From: Nocardia neocaledoniensis
GTDB lineage: Bacteria > Actinomycetota > Actinomycetes > Mycobacteriales > Mycobacteriaceae
NCBI RefSeq assembly: GCF_003182135.1
Contig: NZ_QGTL01000013.1
Span: 124,001 to 188,000, forward strand
Reading direction: 5' to 3'
Length of the DNA stretch: 64,000 bases
The translations under genes were made by a program, and so were the position numbers. Below the pieces are notes generated by a model. That model ran no database searches. It was not told the origin of the DNA and worked only from the letters and a program-made list of their open reading frames with translations. The first letter of the stretch is position 1; the number at the start of each line of letters is the position of its first letter. Shown here one piece after another: positions 17,646 through 24,953 of this stretch.

Positions 17646-18269
17646 CTATCGGGCGCCCGGCGGGGAGTTCTTCGACGTCGCCGCCGGAGTCCTGGCCTCC
17701 GTGCGGTGCTGGTCCCACCAGGCGGCGCCGTCCTGGCGCGCGGGGCTGGGTTCTCTGGAAGGTGAAGGCGCGCTGGGTATTCCGAGCACGCGCAGCCGCC
17801 AGTCGTCCTCGGGAATCGAGGCCACGATGCGGACCGGGACGACGGCGGTCAGCAGCAGGTAGTTCCCGACGCAGATCATCAGGCACAGCGGGGGCAGCGA
17901 GACCACGGTCGCGGTCTCGAGCGTGCCCATCTCGATCGGCGCCCGCGAGATGGCCAGCACGTTCCCGATGATGCTGGCGAGCACCGCGGCGATCAGCAGC
18001 AGTTCGTAGACCCGCACCATCGAGGTGGCCTTCTCGTCACGGATGCCGACCAACGTGATGAACGTGCAGGCGACCAACGCGACGGTGAGCCCGACCACAA
18101 CCGGCCACAACCAGGTCAGGTGCTCGGGCACCCCGGCCGCGCGGGCGAGGGTGGAGGTGAAGGTGAACGACGTGATCGCCGCGGCGACGACCAGGAGCGA
18201 CCCTAAGCCCACGAGTAGCTTCGGCACTGTGAAGGGAACAGGGCGGGGGAAAGGGTCCGAGTGGTCCAT
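17646..18269 (-). CDS. Four-helix membrane protein, DUF2637-like
   Basis: A 207-residue protein with four hydrophobic segments (about residues 15-40, 50-75, 85-110, 120-150) and a hydrophilic Ser/Pro-rich C-terminal tail. The layout and the segment VRVYELLLIAAVLASIIGNV resemble DUF2637 proteins of actinobacteria, though the match is from memory. No operon partner: the neighbours on both sides are 100 bases or more away. Function unknown. Confidence 0.6.
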   Translation of the reverse strand: MDHSDPFPRPVPFTVPKLLVGLGSLLVVAAAITSFTFTSTLARAAGVPEHLTWLWPVVVGLTVALVACTFITLVGIRDEKATSMVRVYELLLIAAVLASIIGNVLAISRAPIEMGTLETATVVSLPPLCLMICVGNYLLLTAVVPVRIVASIPEDDWRLRVLGIPSAPSPSREPSPARQDGAAWWDQHRTEARTPAATSKNSPPGAR

Positions 18270-18369
18270 CAGGCTCCATCCTAAGGGCTACGGCCACCAA
18301 ACATGCAGGCACTCAATAGAGTACGGGCACCCGGCGGGTCCCCGCCGCAGAGCGTGGCAGCGCCCGCCG

Positions 18370-19563
18370 TCACAGGCGGACGGGAGTGAGGATCTGCCAG
18401 GCCTGCAGAGCGGCCCCGAGGTCGCGTACCGCCGCGGGATCCGACAGCGAGCGCCCGGTGAGTTTCTCGACGCGGCGCAGCCGATAGCGCACCGTATTGG
18501 GGTGCAGGAACAGCCGCTCGCCGGTGGTCGCCGCGGAACCGCCCGCGGCGAACCAGGTTTCGAGCGTCTCCAGCAGACGGACGCGTTCCTCGTGGGGTAG
18601 CGCGAGTATCGCGCGCAGGCGCAGATCGACCAGGTGCGCCGCCTCGGCGGGCGCCGCGGCGACCACCATGCCCAGGGGATTGTCGTCGAAGCGGGCGACC
18701 CCCGAGGCGCGGTCGGCGAGACCGACCAGCGCGAGCCGGGCGAAGTGCAGCGCCTGCGGCGTCTCGGTGAGCGACTCGTACGGCGGACTCACGCCGATCC
18801 TGGCACGGTGTTTGCGCAGGGCGGCCAGCGCCGCGGACTCGCGATCCACCGCCAGCGCGAGCACGCCGATCTGCTGATCGGGCTGCAGCCGCCAGGCGGA
18901 GGTGATCCGGGCGTGGCGCAACGCCGCCTCGATCCCGGGCAGCGCCTCCCGGCCCGCGACGCCCACCTCGGCGGCCACCACGACGAAGCGCCCCCGCGCG
19001 GGCAGCCCGAGAATGCGGGTGGCCTCGCCGAGGGTGGCCGGGTCGGCGATGACCCCGGTGAACAGGGCCTCCACCAGCACCGAACGCTCGTGCTCGCGTT
19101 GCAGCATGAGCTCGGAGCTGCGCTCGCGGTAGGCGGCGGCCACGGCGACCGAATACTCACCGGCCAGCGCCCACACCTCCGCGGCCAGATCGACCAGCAC
19201 CGCGTCACTCACCGCCTGATGCCGCCGGGCCTCGGCGACCAATTCCGACCACAGGAATTCGAACCCGATCCGGAAGGCGTGCAGCGTCTCCGCCAGCGGC
19301 ACACCCTGCTGGGCGCGCAGCCTGCCCGTCTCCCGCGGCGGCGCGGGATCCACCGGTTCGTCGGTGGTGAAATGCTGCGCCATCAGCCGCAGATTGCGGG
19401 TGCAGGAGATCTGGATCGTCGTGAACGGCACCACCTCCTCGTCGCGGTAGGTGTCGAGCTCCGCGACCAGGATCCGGGCCAGCTGCAACCCGAGATCGTC
19501 GATGCGCGCGAGCAGCGCCGCGGCGACCTCACCGATCGGGCTCGGTGGTGATGTTCGAACCAT
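18370..19563 (-). CDS. PucR-family transcriptional regulator
   Basis: This 397-residue regulator is a full-length relative of the one at the left edge. The N-terminal half matches the RsbRD_N/PucR sensory region, the middle has the GGDEF-like fold, and the C-terminal helix-turn-helix carries GERLFLHPNTVRYRLRRVEKL. It is divergent from an alpha/beta hydrolase gene, with 174 bases between them, so it may regulate that gene. The ligand is not known. Confidence 0.87.
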   Translation of the reverse strand: MVRTSPPSPIGEVAAALLARIDDLGLQLARILVAELDTYRDEEVVPFTTIQISCTRNLRLMAQHFTTDEPVDPAPPRETGRLRAQQGVPLAETLHAFRIGFEFLWSELVAEARRHQAVSDAVLVDLAAEVWALAGEYSVAVAAAYRERSSELMLQREHERSVLVEALFTGVIADPATLGEATRILGLPARGRFVVVAAEVGVAGREALPGIEAALRHARITSAWRLQPDQQIGVLALAVDRESAALAALRKHRARIGVSPPYESLTETPQALHFARLALVGLADRASGVARFDDNPLGMVVAAAPAEAAHLVDLRLRAILALPHEERVRLLETLETWFAAGGSAATTGERLFLHPNTVRYRLRRVEKLTGRSLSDPAAVRDLGAALQAWQILTPVRL

Positions 19564-19737
19564 TTCCGCAGCTTACCGGCGGTGCAATTGTCCCCGTGGA
19601 CAATGCCGACCCGCCGATGCTGTCCGGCGGCCCATGGGAGCGGCGGCACCACGGTGCGACGATCTCCTGCAGTGCGTTTCGCCCGGCCTCCGGCCCGCCC
19701 GCGCACGCCTTGCTCGCCCATCACCCAGGAGTCGCCC

Positions 19738-20598
19738 ATGTTCACCTACCCCAGCAGCGACGGCACGACCATCCACGTCCGTTCCTGGCTGCCCGCACGC
19801 GGGGCGGATGTCACCGGCGTGGTCCAGATCGCGCACGGGATGGGCGAACACGGCGGACGATACCGCCCTGTCGCCGAGCGCCTCACCGACCTCGGCTACG
19901 CCGTCTACGCGGCCGACCATCGCGGCCACGGACACAGCATGGCGGGCGAGCCCGGTGACCTCGGCGCGAACGGCTGGAACCTGCTCGTCGAGGACATGGC
20001 CGCGCTGACCACGATCCTGCGCCGAACCCACCCGGAGCTGCCCGTGGTGCTGTTCGGGCACAGCCTCGGCTCGTTCGCCGTCCAGCAGTACCTGCTCGAT
20101 CATGCCGCGCTCGTCGACGCGGCGGTGCTGTGCGGCACCACCGCCGTCGACGGGCTGTTCGTCGAGATCGCCGCAGCCGGAGGCGACTTGCTCGACCTGT
20201 TCAACCGGGAATTCCAGCCGACGCGCACGCCCGCCGACTGGCTCAGCCGCGACACCGCCCAGGTCGACGCCTATCTGGCCGACCCGTGGTGCGGCTTCGA
20301 GATCGATGCGGCGAACATGGCGCTGCTGGCCGGGGCGGGCACCGAGCGGCTGGCCGAGCCCCGGGGCATCAGGCCCGGGCTGCCGCTCTACGTCATGGTC
20401 GGCGCCCGGGATCCGTTGAACGCCGGCGTGCGGCTGAGTGATCTGCAGGTCCAGCGCTACCGCGACGCCGGGCTCACCGACATCACCTATCGCGTCTACC
20501 CGGACGCCCGCCACGAGATCCTCAACGAGATCAACCGCGCCGAGGTGGAGAACGACCTCATCGCCTGGCTTTCGGCGCCCCGGGCGGTGGCACGCTGA
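19738..20598 (+). CDS. Alpha/beta hydrolase, monoacylglycerol lipase-like
   Basis: A 286-residue cytoplasmic hydrolase. It has the HGMGEHGGRY motif of monoacylglycerol lipases, YAADHRGHGHS, the nucleophile elbow LFGHSLGSF, the acid in GARDPLN and the His in PDARHEILNE. The start at ATG 19738 has CAGGAG upstream; the longer open frame back to 19582 would run through the divergent promoter. It probably hydrolyses monoacylglycerol or lysophospholipid-like esters. Regulation by the divergent PucR gene is plausible. Confidence 0.88.
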   Translation: MFTYPSSDGTTIHVRSWLPARGADVTGVVQIAHGMGEHGGRYRPVAERLTDLGYAVYAADHRGHGHSMAGEPGDLGANGWNLLVEDMAALTTILRRTHPELPVVLFGHSLGSFAVQQYLLDHAALVDAAVLCGTTAVDGLFVEIAAAGGDLLDLFNREFQPTRTPADWLSRDTAQVDAYLADPWCGFEIDAANMALLAGAGTERLAEPRGIRPGLPLYVMVGARDPLNAGVRLSDLQVQRYRDAGLTDITYRVYPDARHEILNEINRAEVENDLIAWLSAPRAVAR

Positions 20599-20610
20599 CC
20601 ACCGCCGCCG

Positions 20611-21180
20611 CTATCGGGTGCGCTGCGTGCGCCCCCGGTCGGCGATGCGGAACTCGACCGTCACCGGGATGGCGGTGAGCTCGAGCGCCGTCTGCAGCCG
20701 GGGCACGGCGTGGCCGAGGATCCGCTGGCGCAGAGCGGACAGATCGGCGGCGGGCTCGGCGTCCACCAGCAGATGCAGATCGGGGGCGAGCGCGTTGCCC
20801 GAGAGCCGCGCGGTCGTGGCCCGCACCCCGTCGTAGGACTCGATGTCGGCCTCGACCGCCTCGGCCACCGTGCCGGACCCGAGTTGCGTGCGTCCGGCGT
20901 CGGTGTCGCTGATCCGCCACACCGCGCGCTTGGGCAGCCGGGTGAACTGAGCGGCCAGCCAGCGCAGCGCGAGGAGAGCGAGCACCACCGCCGCGGCGAT
21001 GACGAGGACGAAGACGAACCGCGGCGGTTCCTCGGTGCCGGGCACCAGCGGTGCGTCGGGGGAGACCCGGAAGGCGCCGAAGTGCGCCGCGATCAGCAGT
21101 CCGCCCGCCCCGGCCGTCAGCAGGCCGAGCAGTCCGAGCACGCTCCGGTTGAGCCGCGCGGGACGGTTGGCGGTGGTCAT
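20611..21180 (-). CDS. amaP: Alkaline-shock response membrane anchor protein (AmaP-like)
   Basis: A 189-residue protein with two N-terminal membrane helices (about 15-35 and 55-75) followed by a cytoplasmic domain of mixed alpha/beta pattern. In Firmicutes, AmaP anchors Asp23 at the membrane; the position at the end of an operon full of Asp23/Gls24 genes supports the same role here. Its start overlaps the stop of the upstream gene by 4 bases. The symbol follows the family name; orthology to the staphylococcal protein is inferred from context. Confidence 0.72.
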   Translation of the reverse strand: MTTANRPARLNRSVLGLLGLLTAGAGGLLIAAHFGAFRVSPDAPLVPGTEEPPRFVFVLVIAAAVVLALLALRWLAAQFTRLPKRAVWRISDTDAGRTQLGSGTVAEAVEADIESYDGVRATTARLSGNALAPDLHLLVDAEPAADLSALRQRILGHAVPRLQTALELTAIPVTVEFRIADRGRTQRTR

Positions 21181-21713
21181 CGTTCACCTCCCGGTGCGAG
21201 CCTGCGCAGGCTGGTGCGCAGGCGGGGAACCTCGGCCGGCTTGATGCGGTCCAGCCGCTCCGCGACGGCGAGGCCGACCTCCCGCGCGGTCTGTTCGGTC
21301 GTGTGGTGCGTCCGGCCCGAGACGTGGATCTTCTTGCGGCGCAGCCTGACCCGCGTCTTGTCCAGGCCGTCGACGGTGCCCGCCGCGTCGGCGAGCGCGG
21401 CCCGCAGACTCCGGCGGGCGATCCCCGCGTCGATGCCGTCCCCCGATTCCAGCGCGACGACGACCGGCCTGCCGGGCAGGGCGGCCACCGCCAGCAGCGC
21501 CATACCGAGCACCGCGACCGCGATGCCTGCCCCGAGCACCCACCCGCTACCCCACGACGTGTCGTGCAGCCAGGTCGCGACGCTGTCGTAGGAGACCCAT
21601 TCCCTGGTCCCGGTGAGCCGCTGGATCAGCGACACCACCACCAACACGGCCAGCGCGCACAGCAGCACCGCGACGACGACGGCCGGGACGACCCGGCGTG
21701 GACGGCGTGTCAT
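21177..21713 (-). CDS. DUF6286-like membrane protein of the Asp23 operon
   Basis: A 178-residue protein with two hydrophobic helices (about 10-30 and 58-80) and a basic C-terminal cytoplasmic domain (KTRVRLRRKKIHVSGR). The start at ATG 21713 (MTRRPRRVVP) overlaps the preceding stop, ATGA. Proteins of this kind accompany Asp23 genes in actinobacteria and are described under DUF6286 (from memory). They probably serve as a second membrane anchor or scaffold next to AmaP. Confidence 0.65.
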   Translation of the reverse strand: MTRRPRRVVPAVVVAVLLCALAVLVVVSLIQRLTGTREWVSYDSVATWLHDTSWGSGWVLGAGIAVAVLGMALLAVAALPGRPVVVALESGDGIDAGIARRSLRAALADAAGTVDGLDKTRVRLRRKKIHVSGRTHHTTEQTAREVGLAVAERLDRIKPAEVPRLRTSLRRLAPGGER

Positions 21714-22027
21714 CGCACTCTCCTCTCCGGCGGTTCCGGCACCATCGCCGAGACCTCGATATCGACCCGCGGCACGGTGAGCCCGGTCAGTTCCTCGGTC
21801 CGGGCGATCAGATGCGACCGGCACTCCTCGGTGACCCGGCCGACCGGCAACGGATAGCGCACGGGGAGCCGGACGCTCAGCGTCGCACCGGTACCGATCA
21901 CCTGCGCGCTGACCTGCACGCCCGGCTCCACTCCCGGCACCTCACCCGCGGCCCGCTGGGCCAGGCGACGCACCGCGCGCTCACCGATCGTGGTCGTCCC
22001 GGGGAGCGGGACGGCGGTGCTGGTCAC
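21710..22027 (-). CDS. Asp23/Gls24-family envelope stress protein
   Basis: A 105-residue compact Asp23/Gls24 domain: GTTTIGERAVRRLAQRAAGEVPGV followed by a beta-strand-rich half with LSVRLPVRYPLP. The family is cytoplasmic and becomes membrane-associated through AmaP-like anchors. It overlaps its neighbours by 4 bases on both sides, so translation is tightly coupled. It lacks the longer N-terminal tail of the paralogue at 22214-22693. Confidence 0.8.
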   Translation of the reverse strand: MTSTAVPLPGTTTIGERAVRRLAQRAAGEVPGVEPGVQVSAQVIGTGATLSVRLPVRYPLPVGRVTEECRSHLIARTEELTGLTVPRVDIEVSAMVPEPPERRVR

Positions 22028-22212
22028 CGCCTGCCCCGATCCTGGGCCGAGCGCACCAGCCCGGACAGGTCGACCTCGCCGTCGAGCCAGCGTCCGACCA
22101 GCAGACCGAGGCCACCGAAGATCAGCACGACGGCGAACGCGCCCAGCCCGCCGAACGCGGCGGCGAACCCCAGGGACAGACCCATCACGAGGCAGATCGT
22201 GGTGGCACTCAT
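22024..22212 (-). CDS. Small membrane protein of the Asp23 operon (DUF2273-like)
   Basis: A 62-residue protein that is almost all one or two hydrophobic helices (ICLVMGLSLGFAAAFGGLG, FAVVLIFGGLGLLVGRWLDG) with a short charged tail. Small DUF2273-type proteins sit beside Asp23 and AmaP in many genomes, and the position here matches. It overlaps the next gene by 4 bases. Confidence 0.7.
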   Translation of the reverse strand: MSATTICLVMGLSLGFAAAFGGLGAFAVVLIFGGLGLLVGRWLDGEVDLSGLVRSAQDRGRR

Positions 22213-22213
22213 G

Positions 22214-22693
22214 TCACTGCACCCGGTCGCGGCCGGCCGACTGCTGCTCGTCGGTGTCGTCCTCGATGAACACGTCGTTGACGTTGATGTTCACCTCGAC
22301 GACCTCGAGCCCGGTCATCTGCTCGATGGCCGTGATCACGTTGCGGCGCACCGCGATCGCAAGCTCCGCGATGGCGACGCCGTATTCGACGACGAGTTCG
22401 AGGTCGACGGCGGCCTGCTTCTCGCCCACCTCGACCGACACGCCCTGGCCGATGCTGGAGGAAGCGCCCGGAATGCGGTCACGCAGGGCGCCGATCGCGC
22501 GCGCCGTGCCGCCGCCGAGGTCGTGCACCCCGCGCACCTCGCGCGCCGCCAGGCCGGCGATCTTCTGGACGACGGCGTCGGCGATGGTGGTGGTGCCCTG
22601 GTCGGTCACCAGGGCGCTGGGGCGATTCGACGCGTCCCGGCCCGCGCCGATCTTCTCGACGGTCTTGGCGTTCTCGGTGGTCGTGCTGGACAT
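22214..22693 (-). CDS. Asp23/Gls24-family envelope stress protein, main paralogue
   Basis: A 159-residue protein with the fullest Asp23/Gls24 domain of the operon: TTTIADAVVQKIAGLAAREV, then VRGVHDLGGG, and the strand pattern VDLELVVEYGVAIAELA with VEVNINVNDVF. It has a polar N-terminal extension of about 30 residues and an acidic tail. It is probably the abundant scaffold protein. A 73-base spacer separates it from the upstream gene, enough for an internal promoter. Confidence 0.85.
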   Translation of the reverse strand: MSSTTTENAKTVEKIGAGRDASNRPSALVTDQGTTTIADAVVQKIAGLAAREVRGVHDLGGGTARAIGALRDRIPGASSSIGQGVSVEVGEKQAAVDLELVVEYGVAIAELAIAVRRNVITAIEQMTGLEVVEVNINVNDVFIEDDTDEQQSAGRDRVQ

Positions 22694-22766
22694 GATGCCT
22701 CCCGATTGTGTTGTGCTCCAAGGGCTGACGAACTGTCATAGGTAGGACACCGGGCTCGCCCGATCG

Positions 22767-23102
22767 TCACGGTCCCGGCGAGTGATCTGGATCTCTGTGC
22801 GAGCCGACCGCGTCGACGTGCAGGTCCACGACATGCACACGCAGCACCGCGTCGGCCCAGCGGGACGCGGCGAGAACCGGCCGCACCGCCGCGTCCAGTT
22901 TTCCGAGCAGCGGCGGCAGCGGCAGGGTCGTGGCCACCACCCGGATCTCGACCACCGTCTCACCGAGATCGACGGCCGCCCGGCCGGCGTTCCACGGCAG
23001 CCAGCGGCTGTTCTGCAGACCCATCGGCACCGCGGGGTGCGCGCCGTCGACGGCGTCGATCGCCGCGATGATCCGATCGGTCATCTCGTCTTCGATGTTC
23101 AC
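22767..23102 (-). CDS. Asp23-operon protein of unknown family
   Basis: A 111-residue protein starting at GTG 23102, which overlaps the stop of the upstream Asp23 gene (GTGA). The sequence reads MNIEDEMTDRIIAAIDAVDG and continues with alternating strands (VVEIRVVATTLPLPPLLGKL). It is not in the typical Asp23 pattern but has the same size and its location is fixed by coupling on one side. Similar small proteins occur in actinobacterial Asp23 clusters. No function is known. Confidence 0.65.
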   Translation of the reverse strand: MNIEDEMTDRIIAAIDAVDGAHPAVPMGLQNSRWLPWNAGRAAVDLGETVVEIRVVATTLPLPPLLGKLDAAVRPVLAASRWADAVLRVHVVDLHVDAVGSHRDPDHSPGP

Positions 23103-23476
23103 GGCCGCCCCGGTTCGATGTCGAGCACGTTCACGCGGACCGAATCGACCTCGGCGCCGGTGGATTCCGTGACAGCCTCCGACACCGCCCGCTGCACGGC
23201 CCGGCCCACCTCGACGACGGCGCCCGACCCCGACAGCGCGAGATCGATCTGGATGTGGAGCAGGCCACCGGCGCGGCGCACCCGCACCCCGGCCGACGCG
23301 GCGGGTTCCTGCCCGATCCACAGCTGCCGTCCCGACCTGGCGAGCTGGCCGACCAAGCCGAGCACACCCGGCTCGAGCCGGGCGACTCCGGGAACCCGCG
23401 CGGCCGCCGCCGCTGCCACACCCGCGATCACCGCGTCCCCGACGACCAGTTCGGTCGCCGGGGCCGTACCGGTCAT
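23099..23476 (-). CDS. Asp23/Gls24-family envelope stress protein
   Basis: A 125-residue Asp23-like domain: ELVVGDAVIAGVAAAAAARV, PGVARLEPGV and the strands LHIQIDLALSGSGAVVEVGR. It overlaps the zinc-finger/Asp23 gene upstream and the unknown gene downstream by 4 bases each. It differs strongly from the other Asp23 copies, which argues for distinct subunits in one assembly. Confidence 0.78.
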   Translation of the reverse strand: MTGTAPATELVVGDAVIAGVAAAAAARVPGVARLEPGVLGLVGQLARSGRQLWIGQEPAASAGVRVRRAGGLLHIQIDLALSGSGAVVEVGRAVQRAVSEAVTESTGAEVDSVRVNVLDIEPGRP

Positions 23477-24048
23477 CGCTGCTCCTCGTAGAGATCGACC
23501 ACGGTGATGTCGAGCCTGCCGAGCCGCACACCGACGCGCGCGGTGGCCGCGGCCCGCGCGCGTTCACGCACCGTCGCGACGAGCGCGTCGATGCTGTGCA
23601 CGCCCGAACGCACGGCGATGGTCATGTCGACCGCGATCACCTGCTCACCGTCGGTCCCGGGTTCGCTGCTGCGCACCCGGCAGTGCCGGGCCCGGACGCC
23701 GTCGACGGTGTCGGCCGCGAACCGCAACACCACGGCCACCGCCTGCTCGCTGACCTGGATCCCGCCGGGATGCGTCGTGTCGACGGTGAGGGTGCGGCCG
23801 CGGCGCACGTCGGCGCGCACGGCGGACATGATCCGGCCGAACAGATCGGGCGGTGGGGGATCGGGCTCGTCGATCAGCTCGCGGGTCGCGTTGCGCAGCG
23901 TCAGCAGGCTCTCGCGTGCCCCCGCGCAGTGCGGGCAGCCCGCTTCGTGCCGGTCGAGCTCCGCCTCGTCGAGTCGCTCCCACACCTGTTCGAGGCCGCG
24001 TCCGCAGGGGAGCAGGTAGTCGTTGTCGATGTGGTTGGTCACCGCCAT
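23473..24048 (-). CDS. Zinc-finger (anti-sigma-like) protein fused to an Asp23-like domain
   Basis: A 191-residue protein. The first ~60 residues have an HxxxCxxC zinc-binding motif (DRHEAGCPHC) and the segment LLPCGRGLEQVWERL, as in ZAS-type anti-sigma factors. From about residue 95 on there is an Asp23/Gls24-like domain (IQVSEQAVAVVLRFAAD, VIAVDMTIAVRSG). No membrane helix is seen. Its start lies 10 bases inside the upstream ECF sigma gene, the usual place for a cognate anti-sigma factor. It may link the sigma factor to the state of the Asp23 scaffold (inference). Confidence 0.7.
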   Translation of the reverse strand: MAVTNHIDNDYLLPCGRGLEQVWERLDEAELDRHEAGCPHCAGARESLLTLRNATRELIDEPDPPPPDLFGRIMSAVRADVRRGRTLTVDTTHPGGIQVSEQAVAVVLRFAADTVDGVRARHCRVRSSEPGTDGEQVIAVDMTIAVRSGVHSIDALVATVRERARAAATARVGVRLGRLDITVVDLYEEQR

Positions 24049-24605
24049 GGCTTCATCACCTCTGCCAGTTGGGCTCGGGCACGGGCGATCCGCCCGCGCA
24101 CCGCCGTGCTGTTGGCGCCGACGATCTCGGCGATCTCGTCATAGGACCGGCCGTGCACCTCGCGCAGCAACCAGCAGGCCCGCTGCTCGGGCGTCAGCAG
24201 TTGCAGCGCGTCGGTGAGCGCGGCCAGCTGGCTGCTCACCTCGGTCGCGTGCTCGGGCCTGGTGTCGGTGCGTGGCGACGCCGTCGTATCCGGGTCGACG
24301 TCGGCGGGCAGCCGGCGCGCCCGCAGCACATTGAGACACCGATTGGTCGTCATCCGGTACAGCCAGCCCGCGAAGGCCGCGTCGTCCTGCAACCGGCCGA
24401 TCGTGCGCCAGGCCTTGAGGAACACCTCCTGGGTCACGTCCTCGGCCTCGGCGCGATCGGCCAGCATCTTCGCGGCCAGCCGGAACATCGGACCCTGATA
24501 GCGCAGCACCAGCTGCTCGTATGCCCGGACATCGCCGTCACGCGCCCGACCGGCGAGGGTCGCGTCGTCCAGCTCTGTCTCGGGTGCGGGCGACGTCGTG
24601 GTCAC
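24039..24605 (-). CDS. ECF-type RNA polymerase sigma factor
   Basis: A 188-residue sigma-70 family protein with region 2 (YEQLVLRYQGPMFRLA, DVTQEVFLKAWRTI, FAGWLYRMTTNRCLNVLR) and region 4 (LTPEQRACWLLREVHGRSYD, VRGRIARARAQLAE). The GTG at 24605 is preferred over the longer frame to 24755, because GGAGGAGG lies just upstream and the N-terminal extra would be unusual. It heads the Asp23 operon and presumably drives it, with the next gene as its antagonist. Confidence 0.88.
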   Translation of the reverse strand: MTTTSPAPETELDDATLAGRARDGDVRAYEQLVLRYQGPMFRLAAKMLADRAEAEDVTQEVFLKAWRTIGRLQDDAAFAGWLYRMTTNRCLNVLRARRLPADVDPDTTASPRTDTRPEHATEVSSQLAALTDALQLLTPEQRACWLLREVHGRSYDEIAEIVGANSTAVRGRIARARAQLAEVMKPWR

Positions 24606-24865
24606 ACCGGCACCTCCTCCGCTGCTCCTGTGTTGGACACGTGTGCGCAGGAATTCGTCACGGCAAGTATCAGTGATGGTCGTCTCACCCCGGGTCGTGC
24701 GATTCGGGGTGTCGCGAAGTCGCTCCGGATCGAGGGACCGGATCCCGGTCGACACGCCGCTGTGTCAGCCTCTGTAGCGAGCCGAGAAACAACGGCAAAT
24801 CCCCAGGTCATCCAGGCGATTTGGTTTCCGACAGCGCGTCGGATAATCTTTTGGCACACCAGCAA

Positions 24866-24953
24866 GTCCGGGTGGCGGAATGGCAGACGCGCTAGCTTGA
24901 GGTGCTAGTGCCCGTATTAGGGCGTGGGGGTTCAAGTCCCCCTCCGGACACCA
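24866..24953 (+). tRNA. tRNA-Leu, anticodon GAG
   Basis: The acceptor stem pairs GTCCGGG (24866-24872) with TCCGGAC (24943-24949), one G-U pair. The anticodon stem CTAGC/GCTAG encloses TTGAGGT, with anticodon GAG at 24899-24901, reading CUC. The long variable arm and the T-arm GGGGGTTCAAGTCCCCC are present, and CCA is encoded (24951-24953). Its 3' 22 bases also encode the end of the serine recombinase on the other strand. Confidence 0.95.
24932..24953. other. Probable left attachment site of an integrated element
   Basis: The last 22 bases of tRNA-Leu overlap the last six codons and stop of the recombinase gene. Tight overlap of an integrase gene with the 3' end of a tRNA is the usual mark of an attachment site, with the element to the right. 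I saw no second copy of the tRNA end in the window, as expected if the right end lies beyond 64000, or if the recombinase uses a very short core. Confidence 0.5.
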
